This document shows, piece after piece, positions 35,742 through 43,326 of a stretch of DNA of 64,000 nucleotides. Position 1 is the first letter of the stretch; every line of letters begins with the position of its first letter. The stretch is from Streptomyces sp. NBC_01717 (GTDB lineage: Bacteria; Actinomycetota; Actinomycetes; Streptomycetales; Streptomycetaceae): the NCBI RefSeq assembly GCF_036248255.1, contig NZ_CP109179.1, forward strand, positions 62,001 through 126,000, read 5' to 3'. Position numbers and translations under genes: made by a program. The notes under the pieces are model-generated. The model ran no database searches and was not told the DNA's origin. It saw only the letters and a list, made by a program, of their open reading frames with translations.

Positions 35742-36192
35742 AGGGCCTCAACACTGTCCAATGCCAGTGCGCAGCGCAGGCCACACACCGGCAATCACGA
35801 CCCGCCGCGCTGTGAACGAACAGCAGCATACCTCCGACAAAACCCGGCGAGGACACGGGCGTTGTCGGCCCTACGCAAGCGCAGTGGCCGTCGGTGCCCG
35901 GCTGCTGCCCGGCACCCTCACGTTGCGGGCGGTCTCGGCACCTAAGCGGTGTCGGCCGTCAGTGACGAGGCCAGATCGGTGAGGGCCCGGAGAACCACGG
36001 CGGTGAACCGGAGCTGACTGGGGTCCGTTATCCCGGCAGGTGGTGCTTCGAGGCTGACCGAACCGACACGGTGTGCGTTCGACGGCCGATCGAACCGTAG
36101 CCGCAAGGCCGGCTCGTGAACTACAGCCTTATAAGCGGACCGGCCGCGAAGGGGTCCCTTCGCGGCTATCCATCCCTGACCATGGAGGGCTT

Positions 36193-36477
36193 GTGATCGA
36201 TCGAAGGTGCAGGCGTTCCGGCTGCCGGTTCCCCCGCGGGCGGACGACCGGGACGACCCACCGTCTCCGGCCGTACTGCTCCCCTGAGTGCCTCCACTGG
36301 TCCCGCTGGGCCCGCTCCGTCGCGTCGTGGGAGGACGGGCCCGCAGCGCAGGCGGAGGCACAGGAGTTGCTGAAGGTCGCCGATGCCCTTGACCGGCGTC
36401 GACGACCGAACCAGCCGGTACCGGAGTTTCCGATGGAACCCAACCCGTGCTGGGCCTACGCCGTGTCGGCCGTCTGA
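36193..36477 (+). CDS. small zinc-finger-like protein
   Basis: 94 residues from GTG 36193, three bases after GGAGGG. Four Cys in CRRSGCRF ... YCSPECLHW are spaced as in a treble-clef or FCS-type zinc finger, followed by a helix WARSVASWEDGPAAQAEAQ and a Pro-rich end. A role in nucleic-acid or protein binding is only inferred. The SD is close to the start, so an upstream start is possible. Confidence 0.5.
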   Translation: MIDRRCRRSGCRFPRGRTTGTTHRLRPYCSPECLHWSRWARSVASWEDGPAAQAEAQELLKVADALDRRRRPNQPVPEFPMEPNPCWAYAVSAV

Positions 36478-36779
36478 CGGCGCGCGGAGGAGCCGTACGA
36501 CACCACCCCTTTGTCCGCTACCTTCCGTGACGAACAGGAAGGTTCACCTGAGGATCACAGGCACCGGGCAAGCCCGTACTTGCAGGCTTGCCCGCGGCAG
36601 GCGAAGGCTTGCCCAAGGACAACCAGGGCGGCGTGACCGATGACCGGTCCGGCAATCCGCCGTGACCGATTCCGGGGGCAATCATCGGCTTGTGGCCCCT
36701 GGTCGGCTCATTGACTTCGCCCGCCGGGTGCCAGGGTCGGGGCGGGAGACAGCGATGGCCGCGGTGCCGCCCGCAGGGG

Positions 36780-36905
36780 TGACGAGACCGGATCCGCCGT
36801 ACGTCGTCCGCTTCGTCCCACTGCTCGATCACGGCGTTGAACTCGGCGAGCGTGGCGACTTCCGGGACGGGAACGATGTACGTTCGGCGGACCAGCCAAT
36901 CTGGC
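36780..36905 (-). pseudogene. IS21-family IstA fragment
   Basis: About 40 codons reading RRTYIVPVPEVATLAEFNAV then IEQWDEADDVRRIRSR, the segment of IstA-type transposases just after the DDE core. No continuation on either side; the frame afterwards is unrelated. Nothing else is recognisable between 36478 and 37140. Confidence 0.6.
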
Positions 36906-37140
36906 CCTCGCCCCCGCCCTTCTCGTGTGCCCCGCGGATTCCGGGCTGGCAGTAGAGAGCTTCCGGGCCGGGAGAAGCCCAGGACCTGTGCGACTGCGGC
37001 TCTAAGATTGTCGTAGCGGGGCCTCGGCCCCGAAGTCGGCCTCCGGGCTTGCCCTCCTCCGCCTCGTGCGCAGCTTGGCGGCACGCCGAGTGGCGGGGCA
37101 GCCCGACGGTTCGTAGCCCCCGGTCTAGCCAGGCTCAACA

Positions 37141-37170
37141 TGATGCCACTAGATTAATCTTGTGGCATCA
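37141..37170. promoter_or_regulatory. 30-bp palindromic operator of the toxin-antitoxin operon
   Basis: TGATGCCAC and GTGGCATCA arms (perfect, 9 bases) surround an inner palindrome AGATTAATCT; only two of the 30 positions break the symmetry. It ends 7 bases before the antitoxin ATG. AT-rich centre may include the -10 region. This is the expected form of a Phd/YefM autoregulatory operator. Confidence 0.75.
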
Positions 37171-37177
37171 TGAGAGC

Positions 37178-37429
37178 ATGACTGAGATTGCGATCAGCAA
37201 GGCGCGCTCCGAACTCGGCGACCTCGTGCGGCGCGCTGCACACGGTCGCGAGACCATCGCACTCACCGACCACGGCCACGTCGCGGCACTCCTCGTATCA
37301 CCTCAGGTGATAGAGGATCTCGAGGATTCCCTGGCGATCGCTGAACGCGAGCGGCGCAGGGCGCAGGGCACGCTCGGCGAGGGTGTCAGTCACGAAGAGG
37401 TCGGCCGCATGCTGGGGCTGCGTACGTGA
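37178..37429 (+). CDS. Phd/YefM-family antitoxin
   Basis: 83 residues. ISKARSELGDLVRRAAHGRE, TIALTDHGHVAALLVSPQVI and EDLEDSLAIAER follow the Phd/YefM fold (N-terminal DNA-binding half ending with the VAALVS-type strand, then the toxin-binding tail). Stop overlaps the toxin GTG by four bases. It should bind the palindrome upstream and neutralise the RelE-type toxin. Confidence 0.9.
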   Translation: MTEIAISKARSELGDLVRRAAHGRETIALTDHGHVAALLVSPQVIEDLEDSLAIAERERRRAQGTLGEGVSHEEVGRMLGLRT

Positions 37430-37677
37430 CCTACAGCATTATCTGGGAGCCCGAGGCCACCAGCGCCGCAGTGCGGTTCCTCAAAGACGATCCGCAGGGC
37501 CTTGCCGCCCTGTACGAAGCCGTCGACGCCCTCGCCGGGGATCCTCGGCCTGCCCACTCAACGCCATACGGCAGTGTGTACCGACGCCTGAGGGTCGGCT
37601 CCTACCGGGCGCTGTACGTCATCGACGACGAAGTTATCCGCATCCTCGTCACCCACATCGGGCGCATGTTCACCTGA
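37426..37677 (+). CDS. RelE/ParE-family toxin
   Basis: 83 residues from GTG 37426. YSIIWEPEATSAAVRFLKDD, YGSVYRRLRVGSYRALYVID and EVIRILVTHIGRM carry the RelE fold pattern, with the basic Arg cluster (RRLRVGSYR) and a C-terminal HIGR strand close to the ribosome-dependent mRNA interferases. Second gene of the operon, coupled to the antitoxin. Confidence 0.9.
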   Translation: MTYSIIWEPEATSAAVRFLKDDPQGLAALYEAVDALAGDPRPAHSTPYGSVYRRLRVGSYRALYVIDDEVIRILVTHIGRMFT

Positions 37678-37764
37678 GGTGGAGCGGAGCCGGACGACGG
37701 GGCAACCAAGGAAATATCTTGTTCCAGAGCGGCATCGATCAGCGTCGCCCCTCAATTCCCCACG

Positions 37765-38050
37765 CTACGCCGGGACCGGCTCAGGACGCGAAGGCTCCGC
37801 CGGGCAGCGCAGCCGGCCGACGGGCAGGCACAGGTCGAGCGGAGCAGCGGCGGCCAGGACGCTGAAGCCGTCGTCCTCGTAGTAGGGGGCCAGATACGGC
37901 TTGCGGGCATGAATTTCGCCCAGCATCGCCCTGATAGCCCTGACGGGCGTACGAACGGACCAGGTCGCCAACGAGCCGGTGCCCCCAGCACCTGGCCGTG
38001 CGCTGTCGGCCACGGACACGGCTTCCAGCTCGACGAGCACCCTCGACAGC
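37765..38050 (-). pseudogene. GNAT acetyltransferase C-terminal relic
   Basis: The minus strand reads SVADSARPGAGGTGSLA..., then RAMLGEIHARKPYLAPYYED, DGFSVLAAAAPLDLCLPVGR. The stretch K-PYLAPYYE-DGF is the C-terminal signature of GNAT acetyltransferases (N-x-L-x-x-YYxxxGF). The 5' half is not found. Confidence 0.5.
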
Positions 38051-38129
38051 AGCGTGCTCAGCTTCCACGGCCGGCCGGGCCGAGGATTCCTTTTGTGACT
38101 CCTCCCCCTCGTGTACGGGGGGCTTCTCG

Positions 38130-38240
38130 CTATGCCGGTGGGGCTTCGCGACGGGCCAGCCCGGCCCGTAGAACGTTCAGGGCGCCCACCGTGTCCGCGT
38201 GCGCGCTTGGGTCGCACCAAGCGGGTCGTCCGCGACAACG
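38130..38240 (-). pseudogene. TnpB (IS200/IS605-type) C-terminal relic
   Basis: AWCDPSAHADTVGALNVLRA followed by GLARREAPPA is the degraded C-terminal zinc motif and tail of TnpB. Downstream on the same strand, GAAGCCCCCC...GAGGGGGAGGAG resembles the right end of such elements, where the guide RNA scaffold would normally end. No TnpA or upstream TnpB body is present. Confidence 0.6.
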
Positions 38241-38769
38241 CCCAGGCCGTGCTCGGCGGCCATCGAGACCACCCGGGCCTTGAGCCTGCCGGTCGGCATG
38301 GGGCTGATCTGGCCGAGGCGGGAATGCCGTCGGCGGTGATTTCACCGGCCGCGTTTCAGGTCCAAGAGCTGACGTTGCACCCCGTGCGGCGTCGGGCGGG
38401 GCAAGCCTCTCCAGGGCCGACGGTCGTCAGGCCGGGTTGGGGAGTGAGCCGCCCCAGCGCAGTCAGGTCACACCGAGTCCACAGCCGAGCCGGAGTGGCG
38501 GTTGTCCCGCCTCTCCTGCTGGGTACTGAAGTTGAATGTGTGATGTCGGTCAGCCATGTGTGAGCAGGGGGTGTCCTGGTCCCAGCTGCGACTCGGTCCA
38601 TGACTACGCCGTCTACGTCGAACCAGCGTCTGGGTGCGCACTACCTCGGACGGGTCAGCATCCTCGGTCGCAGATCGCCCGCAGCCGCGGTTCCCTGCCG
38701 GCGGGCATCCGCGCGAGCGTGTACCGGAACGCCTCCCTGGACGGCTGTCTGGCCCGGGGGACTCCAGCA

Positions 38770-38960
38770 CCCGCATCGCAACCGTCTTCGTCGTGGCGGC
38801 GTGGGCCACGAGACTGTCGACCGCAGTCAGCTGGCTGGCGGGCAACAGATCACCGAAGCCACGACCCACGCACTGCTCCACTGACCTGCCCAGTGTCCTG
38901 CCCATCGCCGCGTTGAGGCTGCGGACAGCTGTCCAGGGGCAAGAGAGCCGAAGGGGCAGC
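38770..38960 (-). pseudogene. possible PAS-domain relic
   Basis: AAMGRTLGRSVEQCVGRGFG then DLLPASQLTAVDSLVAHAAT resembles the middle of a PAS domain (N-A----G-----L-G---DL). No start and no flanking domains. Nothing else is recognisable between 38241 and 39440. Confidence 0.3.
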
Positions 38961-39440
38961 CCTTCGAAGGAGTTCGTCCGAGGCGTCCATCTGCGGCTCC
39001 CCGGCACGTACCAAAACAGCCTCTCAATGGTATTCGTGCATTTTATTGGGATATCTCCGTAAAGGGTGTGTCTGATCGGCTTCGTCGAGTGACGACGGCA
39101 GGGAACCCGCTGGAAACGGTAGGCAGCGGCCCATGATTGCGGTTCTGCCTTCCCGGTGCCGCCAAGGCCGGGAACGGCACCCCGGCAGGGCTGCCGAGCA
39201 GCCGCGATCGCACAGCCCTATCAGGGCGGGCACGCGCGGCATCGTCCGGCCAGTCGCGACCGCCTCGCCGCCACGGCACAGGCCTGATGTGACGCTGCAG
39301 GCCTCGCCGCCGCGCTTTCCGGAAGAGGTCGAGCAGCCAACCGAGGAGTCTTACGATCCCGGTTGACCCGTTTTTGCGATGTGGCCTGCCCTCGCCCACG
39401 GTCGTGTAGGACACTTGAACTCCCGACCTGGAGGACGAGT

Positions 39441-39719
39441 GTGAGCGCCCAGCCCGAGAGCTCGCGGGACCGCCGGATCCCTGCCATTCCGCACACCATC
39501 AATGCCATTGCTGACGCGCTTGGCGGTGCCGACGGTGCGCGCTTCAAGGCCGAAGTTCTCGCGGCGGAAGAATCGGACGTGCCTGGAGTGATGCGCCGCT
39601 GGTGGAAAACAGCCATGATCAGCCGCGTTCCCGAGGCTGCCCGCAGTCGCGCGAACGCCGAGAGCGGAAGCTCCCTACTGTCGGTGGATGAACTCATCGC
39701 CCGCATCAACGTCGCATGA
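39441..39719 (+). CDS. putative antitoxin-like protein
   Basis: 92 residues from GTG 39441 behind GGAGGACG. Helical: TINAIADALGGADGARFKAE, VLAAEESDVPGVMRRWWKTA, and a C-terminal LLSVDELIARINVA. Size, helical character and the four-base overlap (ATGA, 39716-39719) with the next gene suggest the first gene of a toxin-antitoxin pair. I cannot assign it to a named family. Confidence 0.6.
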   Translation: MSAQPESSRDRRIPAIPHTINAIADALGGADGARFKAEVLAAEESDVPGVMRRWWKTAMISRVPEAARSRANAESGSSLLSVDELIARINVA

Positions 39720-39988
39720 GCTGGAGCGTCTGGACCGAGGAGATCCCCGCACGGACTGTCCTGGACATGCCTGTGGATCTACAGAGGAAGACCGCGAACT
39801 TCTTGAGGGCTCTGGCGATCGAAGTCGGAGGTGCGCTCGACTTCGGGCGGCGCCCGCCGGGTGACCCGATGGACGACCTAGGAGTCCGGTACTCCCTTGA
39901 AGTGGCCGGCGAGCCCGTCATCATCGAGTACATGATCATGAGAGACGCGAAGGAGATCCGGGTTCCGGTTCTGGTCTGGTTCCACTGA
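39716..39988 (+). CDS. putative RelE/ParE-like toxin
   Basis: 90 residues. The pattern PARTVLDMPVDLQRKTANFL (helix), GGALDFGRRPPGDPMDDLGV, RYSLEVAGEPVIIEYMIM and EIRVPVLVWFH (strands) has the helix-helix-beta-beta-beta order of RelE/ParE proteins, with Arg in the ...GVRYSLEV strand. Assignment is by pattern only. It is coupled to the preceding gene by ATGA. Confidence 0.6.
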   Translation: MSWSVWTEEIPARTVLDMPVDLQRKTANFLRALAIEVGGALDFGRRPPGDPMDDLGVRYSLEVAGEPVIIEYMIMRDAKEIRVPVLVWFH

Positions 39989-40092
39989 CCGCGCTCTCGG
40001 GGCTCCAGCAGTCGGGCGTTTTTGCCGCTGACGCGTAGCTCATGGGCACGGAACGGCGCCAGCAGTGAAGGCGCTTCTGTCCCGACAACGGG

Positions 40093-40327
40093 TCTAGCAC
40101 CCTCACCTGTTCGGCTCTGGGCACTACGAGCGCGGCCAGGCCGTCGGGGTCGAAACCCGCGGTCCCTGCCACGCCGCCGGCCTCGACCGCTTGGACCTGG
40201 ACCTCGGTTCCGAACCGGCAAGCCGCTTCGTACAGGCGCTGCAGAAGCCGGTCAATGTCACCACCGACGACGCGGCCGAACTCGTCGCTTCCGTCACCGG
40301 CGGCCGACTCACAAGACGGGCTCTAGG
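40093..40327 (+). pseudogene. unidentified coding relic
   Basis: An open frame without a start reads HLFGSGHYERGQAVGVETRG, DRLDLDLGSEPASRFVQALQ and KPVNVTTDDAAELVASVTGG to a stop at 40327. Codon use is that of a real gene, but the 5' part is absent. Family not recognised. Confidence 0.4.
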
Positions 40328-40381
40328 ATGAGCCTGGCAGGACCGCCGAGCTGCAACAACACGGTGCTAGATTCGCTCGCC

Positions 40382-40783
40382 ATGCGATCACGTGAGTACG
40401 ACCTCGACTTCCGCGACAGGGCCCGGAGGACACGCGCCTGGGGGATCGGTCTGTTGGCTTTGGCGGCGCTCCAGTGGACATGGTGTGCCCTGTTGCTGCT
40501 CACGCCATACGAGGTCGATGAGAAGCCCGGCGACCGTTACCCCGCGGAGTGCGAGTCACGGTTGTTGACCGAACGTGGAACGGCCAACGAAGGCCTGCAA
40601 AGGGGCGATTGGTGTCAGGACGAACGCGACTGGCCGGAAGCCATTGCAGTGCTCGGGCTGTCCGTGCCGGTATCGGCCGCCGGTGTGGCGTTCTTCGCAA
40701 TTGGCAGCGTGAGTAGCCGTATGAGCGCCCACGCCGAGGCGATGCGAGAGCTGGACAAGCTCACCGATACACAGAACGCGTAG
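40382..40783 (+). CDS. two-helix membrane protein
   Basis: 133 residues starting MRSREYDLDFRDRARR. Helix 1 WGIGLLALAALQWTWCALLL, an outside loop of about 50 residues with two Cys (AECESRLL, RGDWCQDERDW) that could form a disulfide, and helix 2 AVLGLSVPVSAAGVAFFAIG, then a cytoplasmic coiled tail. An upstream ATG (40328) would add 18 residues. Function unknown. Confidence 0.65.
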   Translation: MRSREYDLDFRDRARRTRAWGIGLLALAALQWTWCALLLLTPYEVDEKPGDRYPAECESRLLTERGTANEGLQRGDWCQDERDWPEAIAVLGLSVPVSAAGVAFFAIGSVSSRMSAHAEAMRELDKLTDTQNA

Positions 40784-40911
40784 CCTGCACGGGTTAGCAG
40801 GCTGCCGGTTCGGGGATCGGCCGGAACATTGAGAAAGCGCCGCGGGTTCGTGAGGAGCCTTGCGCAGTCATACACAAAGCTCCCCGCGCTGCCTGCGCTC
40901 TGGGAGCTTGC

Positions 40912-41028
40912 GCACTACTCCAACATCTACGCAATCGGCTTCCGGGAGCTCCAGGAAGGCCATCCGTCACCTTCGACATCATCCAGGGCCAGAAGGACCC
41001 GCAGGCCGAGAACATCACGGTCGCCTGA
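40912..41028 (+). pseudogene. cold-shock protein relic (C-terminal half)
   Basis: AHYSNIYAIGFRELQEG in one frame and VTFDIIQGQKDPQAENITVA-stop in the next are the C-terminal half of a Streptomyces CspA-type protein (HYSNIQ-GFRELQEG / F-I-QGQKGPQAENI). The N-terminal half with the RNP motifs is gone. Confidence 0.75.
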
Positions 41029-41289
41029 CCCGACCGGCAGCGCCTCGGTCAGTCTCATCGTTACATGCCCCGCATCTGCTGGTTCCTCACCCTGAAGGGA
41101 AGAGTGAGACTTCACTCGACTGGCACATCCGGCGCTACTCATGGGTAGTATCTCTTGATACTGCCGCACATTGCAGCAGTTGTGCCCTGCGGGTGCCCCA
41201 GCGCAGACGGGGCACCCGTCTCCGCCCGCTCGCGGACCGGGTCTGTGCTTTCAACCGTCATATCCGCGAGCTGCAGAAAGGCCCATGAC

Positions 41290-41928
41290 ATGTCTGAAAT
41301 TCAGGCCCACGCCACAGGACTGACGTCGCAGTACATCGCCCAGGTGACGGGCGACCTTGAGCGCAACGTCAAGGAGCAGGAACGTATCAGTGCGGAAATC
41401 GAGGCGCTGCAGGAGCAGTTGGGCGCCCTGCAGCACGACCACTCCGTGCTGGTGAGCATGCAGGAGGCACTCGGCGGCGCGAACGCAGTCGCCGAGGCAG
41501 ACACCACGGCCGCGCCGACCGTACCGCGACAGGCCACCGCCGAACCCCGGCAGAGCACGCCGAAGAAGGCGGCCGCCGCGAGTGCGAAGACGACGGCATC
41601 CAAGAAGAGCGCCGCCAAGACCCCGTCCGCGAAGGCCTCTTCCGCGAAGGTACCCAAGACCGACACCAAGCCGACCCTCGTCAACCTGATCCGCGGCCAC
41701 CTGGAGCAGCAGAGCGAGCCGCGGTCCGCGACCGAGATCTCCGCCGCGCTCACACAGGCCCACCCTGACCGCGGCGTCAAGACCACCGTTGTGCGCACCA
41801 CCCTCGAAGGGCTGGTTGCCAAGAGCCAGGCTCAGCGCACCAAGCAGGGCTCGTCCGTCTTCTACACCGCGACGGCCACTTCGGAGACTGCTGCGGCCGA
41901 GCCTCAGCAGGAGACAGTGGCCGGCTGA
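41290..41928 (+). CDS. coiled-coil, Lys/Ala-rich, winged-helix-like regulatory protein
   Basis: 212 residues from ATG 41290 (GAAAGG upstream). N-terminal coiled coil (NVKEQERISAEIEALQEQLG), then a histone H1-like linker of repeated Lys/Ala/Ser/Pro (KKAAAASAKTTASKKSAAK). A C-terminal winged helix follows (LVNLIRGHLEQQSEPRSATE, ISAALTQAHPDRGVKTTVVR, GSSVFYTA). The layout suggests a nucleoid- or DNA-associated regulator; target unknown. Confidence 0.75.
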   Translation: MSEIQAHATGLTSQYIAQVTGDLERNVKEQERISAEIEALQEQLGALQHDHSVLVSMQEALGGANAVAEADTTAAPTVPRQATAEPRQSTPKKAAAASAKTTASKKSAAKTPSAKASSAKVPKTDTKPTLVNLIRGHLEQQSEPRSATEISAALTQAHPDRGVKTTVVRTTLEGLVAKSQAQRTKQGSSVFYTATATSETAAAEPQQETVAG

Positions 41929-42659
41929 CCATCCGCAGGAGCGCGCATCTCCTGCGCTCGTCGCGCATACCGTGCACGCCCGAGGCTGGAAGCACGTTGC
42001 AGCGGTACGCGGGCAAGAAGAGAGGGGCAGTCGCCATGATGTGGCGAGTGCCCCTTCAAGTTGAAAAGAGTCTATCTCGGTCCGCCCTGGGACGTATTTC
42101 CTCCGGTGAGCTGCCCACTCTTGCCACACCGTGTCAAGACAAGCCGCTGGAAACGGGCGAAGCAGCGTGTGATTCAACGGAGGTCGGGGGGTCGTGGGCC
42201 CCCGGTGCCGCTGCGATACGGCGCATAACGGCAGAGGGCGCAACAGCGTGTGTCGGCGATGGCCTCAGGAGCGACGATCGCCGTCTGCGCGGCGCGGTCC
42301 GTGTGCTGTCCCAGCAGGGGTTGTGAGCTGATGTCGGTTAGCTGAGTTGGAGTGAGTTGTAGCGAGCGGGAGTGAGTCCTGGCGGTGGCTTGGTGGGGGT
42401 GGGAACGGGGGTTCTGGGGTCGCATGGGTGACCTTGGTGGTTCCGGCTCGTTGGGCTGGGTGGCAGGGGTGCGGCCCTGAGTGGGGTGATGTGGTAGGTG
42501 GTTTACGGAAGTTGACGGCCTCCTTCGTGGCGCCTGTACCGTGCGGGGTGGCGGTCCGGGACCGCCTCAAACACCTCACCCCCGAGGACGAGGGGGTGCT
42601 GCGTGCCGGTCGGTGCGCATCAGGGTGCGCTGGCGTCCGGTGATCTCAGGGCCCGCTGT
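41929..42659. other. no gene recognised
   Basis: Gene-poor sequence between the winged-helix gene and repeat copy 5. Some oligo-G/T-rich stretches (for example 42330-42480) and no supported coding frame. Confidence 0.4.
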
Positions 42660-42915
42660 GCACCAGCAGGCGAGTCGGCTGCGGGCCAACCAGGTGACGA
42701 ACACGCCGCCCGCTCGCGCGTCACCGCCCGGCCACCCCACCCGGCACGGAGAGTGAGTCGGCAGCGCCCAGGCCGACCCTGTATGGCGCCAGCCTCCTGA
42801 AGCTTCCGGAACGGCATCGTGACATCGCTCTCCCGGGAGCCAGGGCACCCACGACCGGCAGGCGGACGACCTTCGCCAGCCGCACCGCCGACCGGTCGTG
42901 GCGGCTCCCCGAGCA
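42660..42915 (+). repeat. dispersed repeat, copy 5
   Basis: Shares CAGGTGACGAACACGCCGCC, CGCTCGCGCGTCACCGCCCG, CAGCGCCCAGGCCGACCCTG, TATGGCGCCAGCC and CACCGCCGACCGG with copies 1 and 3. Just beyond it, 42978-43028 resembles the reverse complement of 2348-2397, which follows copy 1, so the flank is inverted between the two. 42916-43326 holds no supported gene. Confidence 0.75.
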
Positions 42916-43326
42916 ACCCTCCACGGCCGGATATGCGCCGGGATGCCGACTTCCGCCCTCCGCGTCCATGTGTAGTCGGTGATGGTGGTTGGTGTCGGAC
43001 GGTATTGCCCCAAAGCCGATGCCACCGCCCCGGCACTTGCCCGCCGGGCAACTGCTGCCAGTGCCCGTGGTGTTGTGCCGGTGCCATCGCAGCCGACAGA
43101 CATATTGCCTGCGTAGCAGTTGTCGCTTCCGAGCTCTGGGCAGCGTCCTACGCCACCGCAGCGGCCATCAGTCGCCATCCAGTGGGACCTTCCGCAGTTG
43201 TTCGGAAGCTCCCAATGGGGGCGGTCAGTTCTGGCGAGCTGCACGGCGCTGGCGTAGTTGGCGGTGCCGAGTTCCGGGTCGGCCGTGTGTGGTGGGATTG
43301 CGCGGTCCGGCAGAAGCGTCGGTGTC

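Noticed and set aside
35942..36361. Minus-strand frame ending LRFTAVVLRALTDLASSLTA
   Set aside because: The last 55 residues look protein-like, but there is no start or known motif and it overlaps the zinc-finger-like gene; left as a possible relic.
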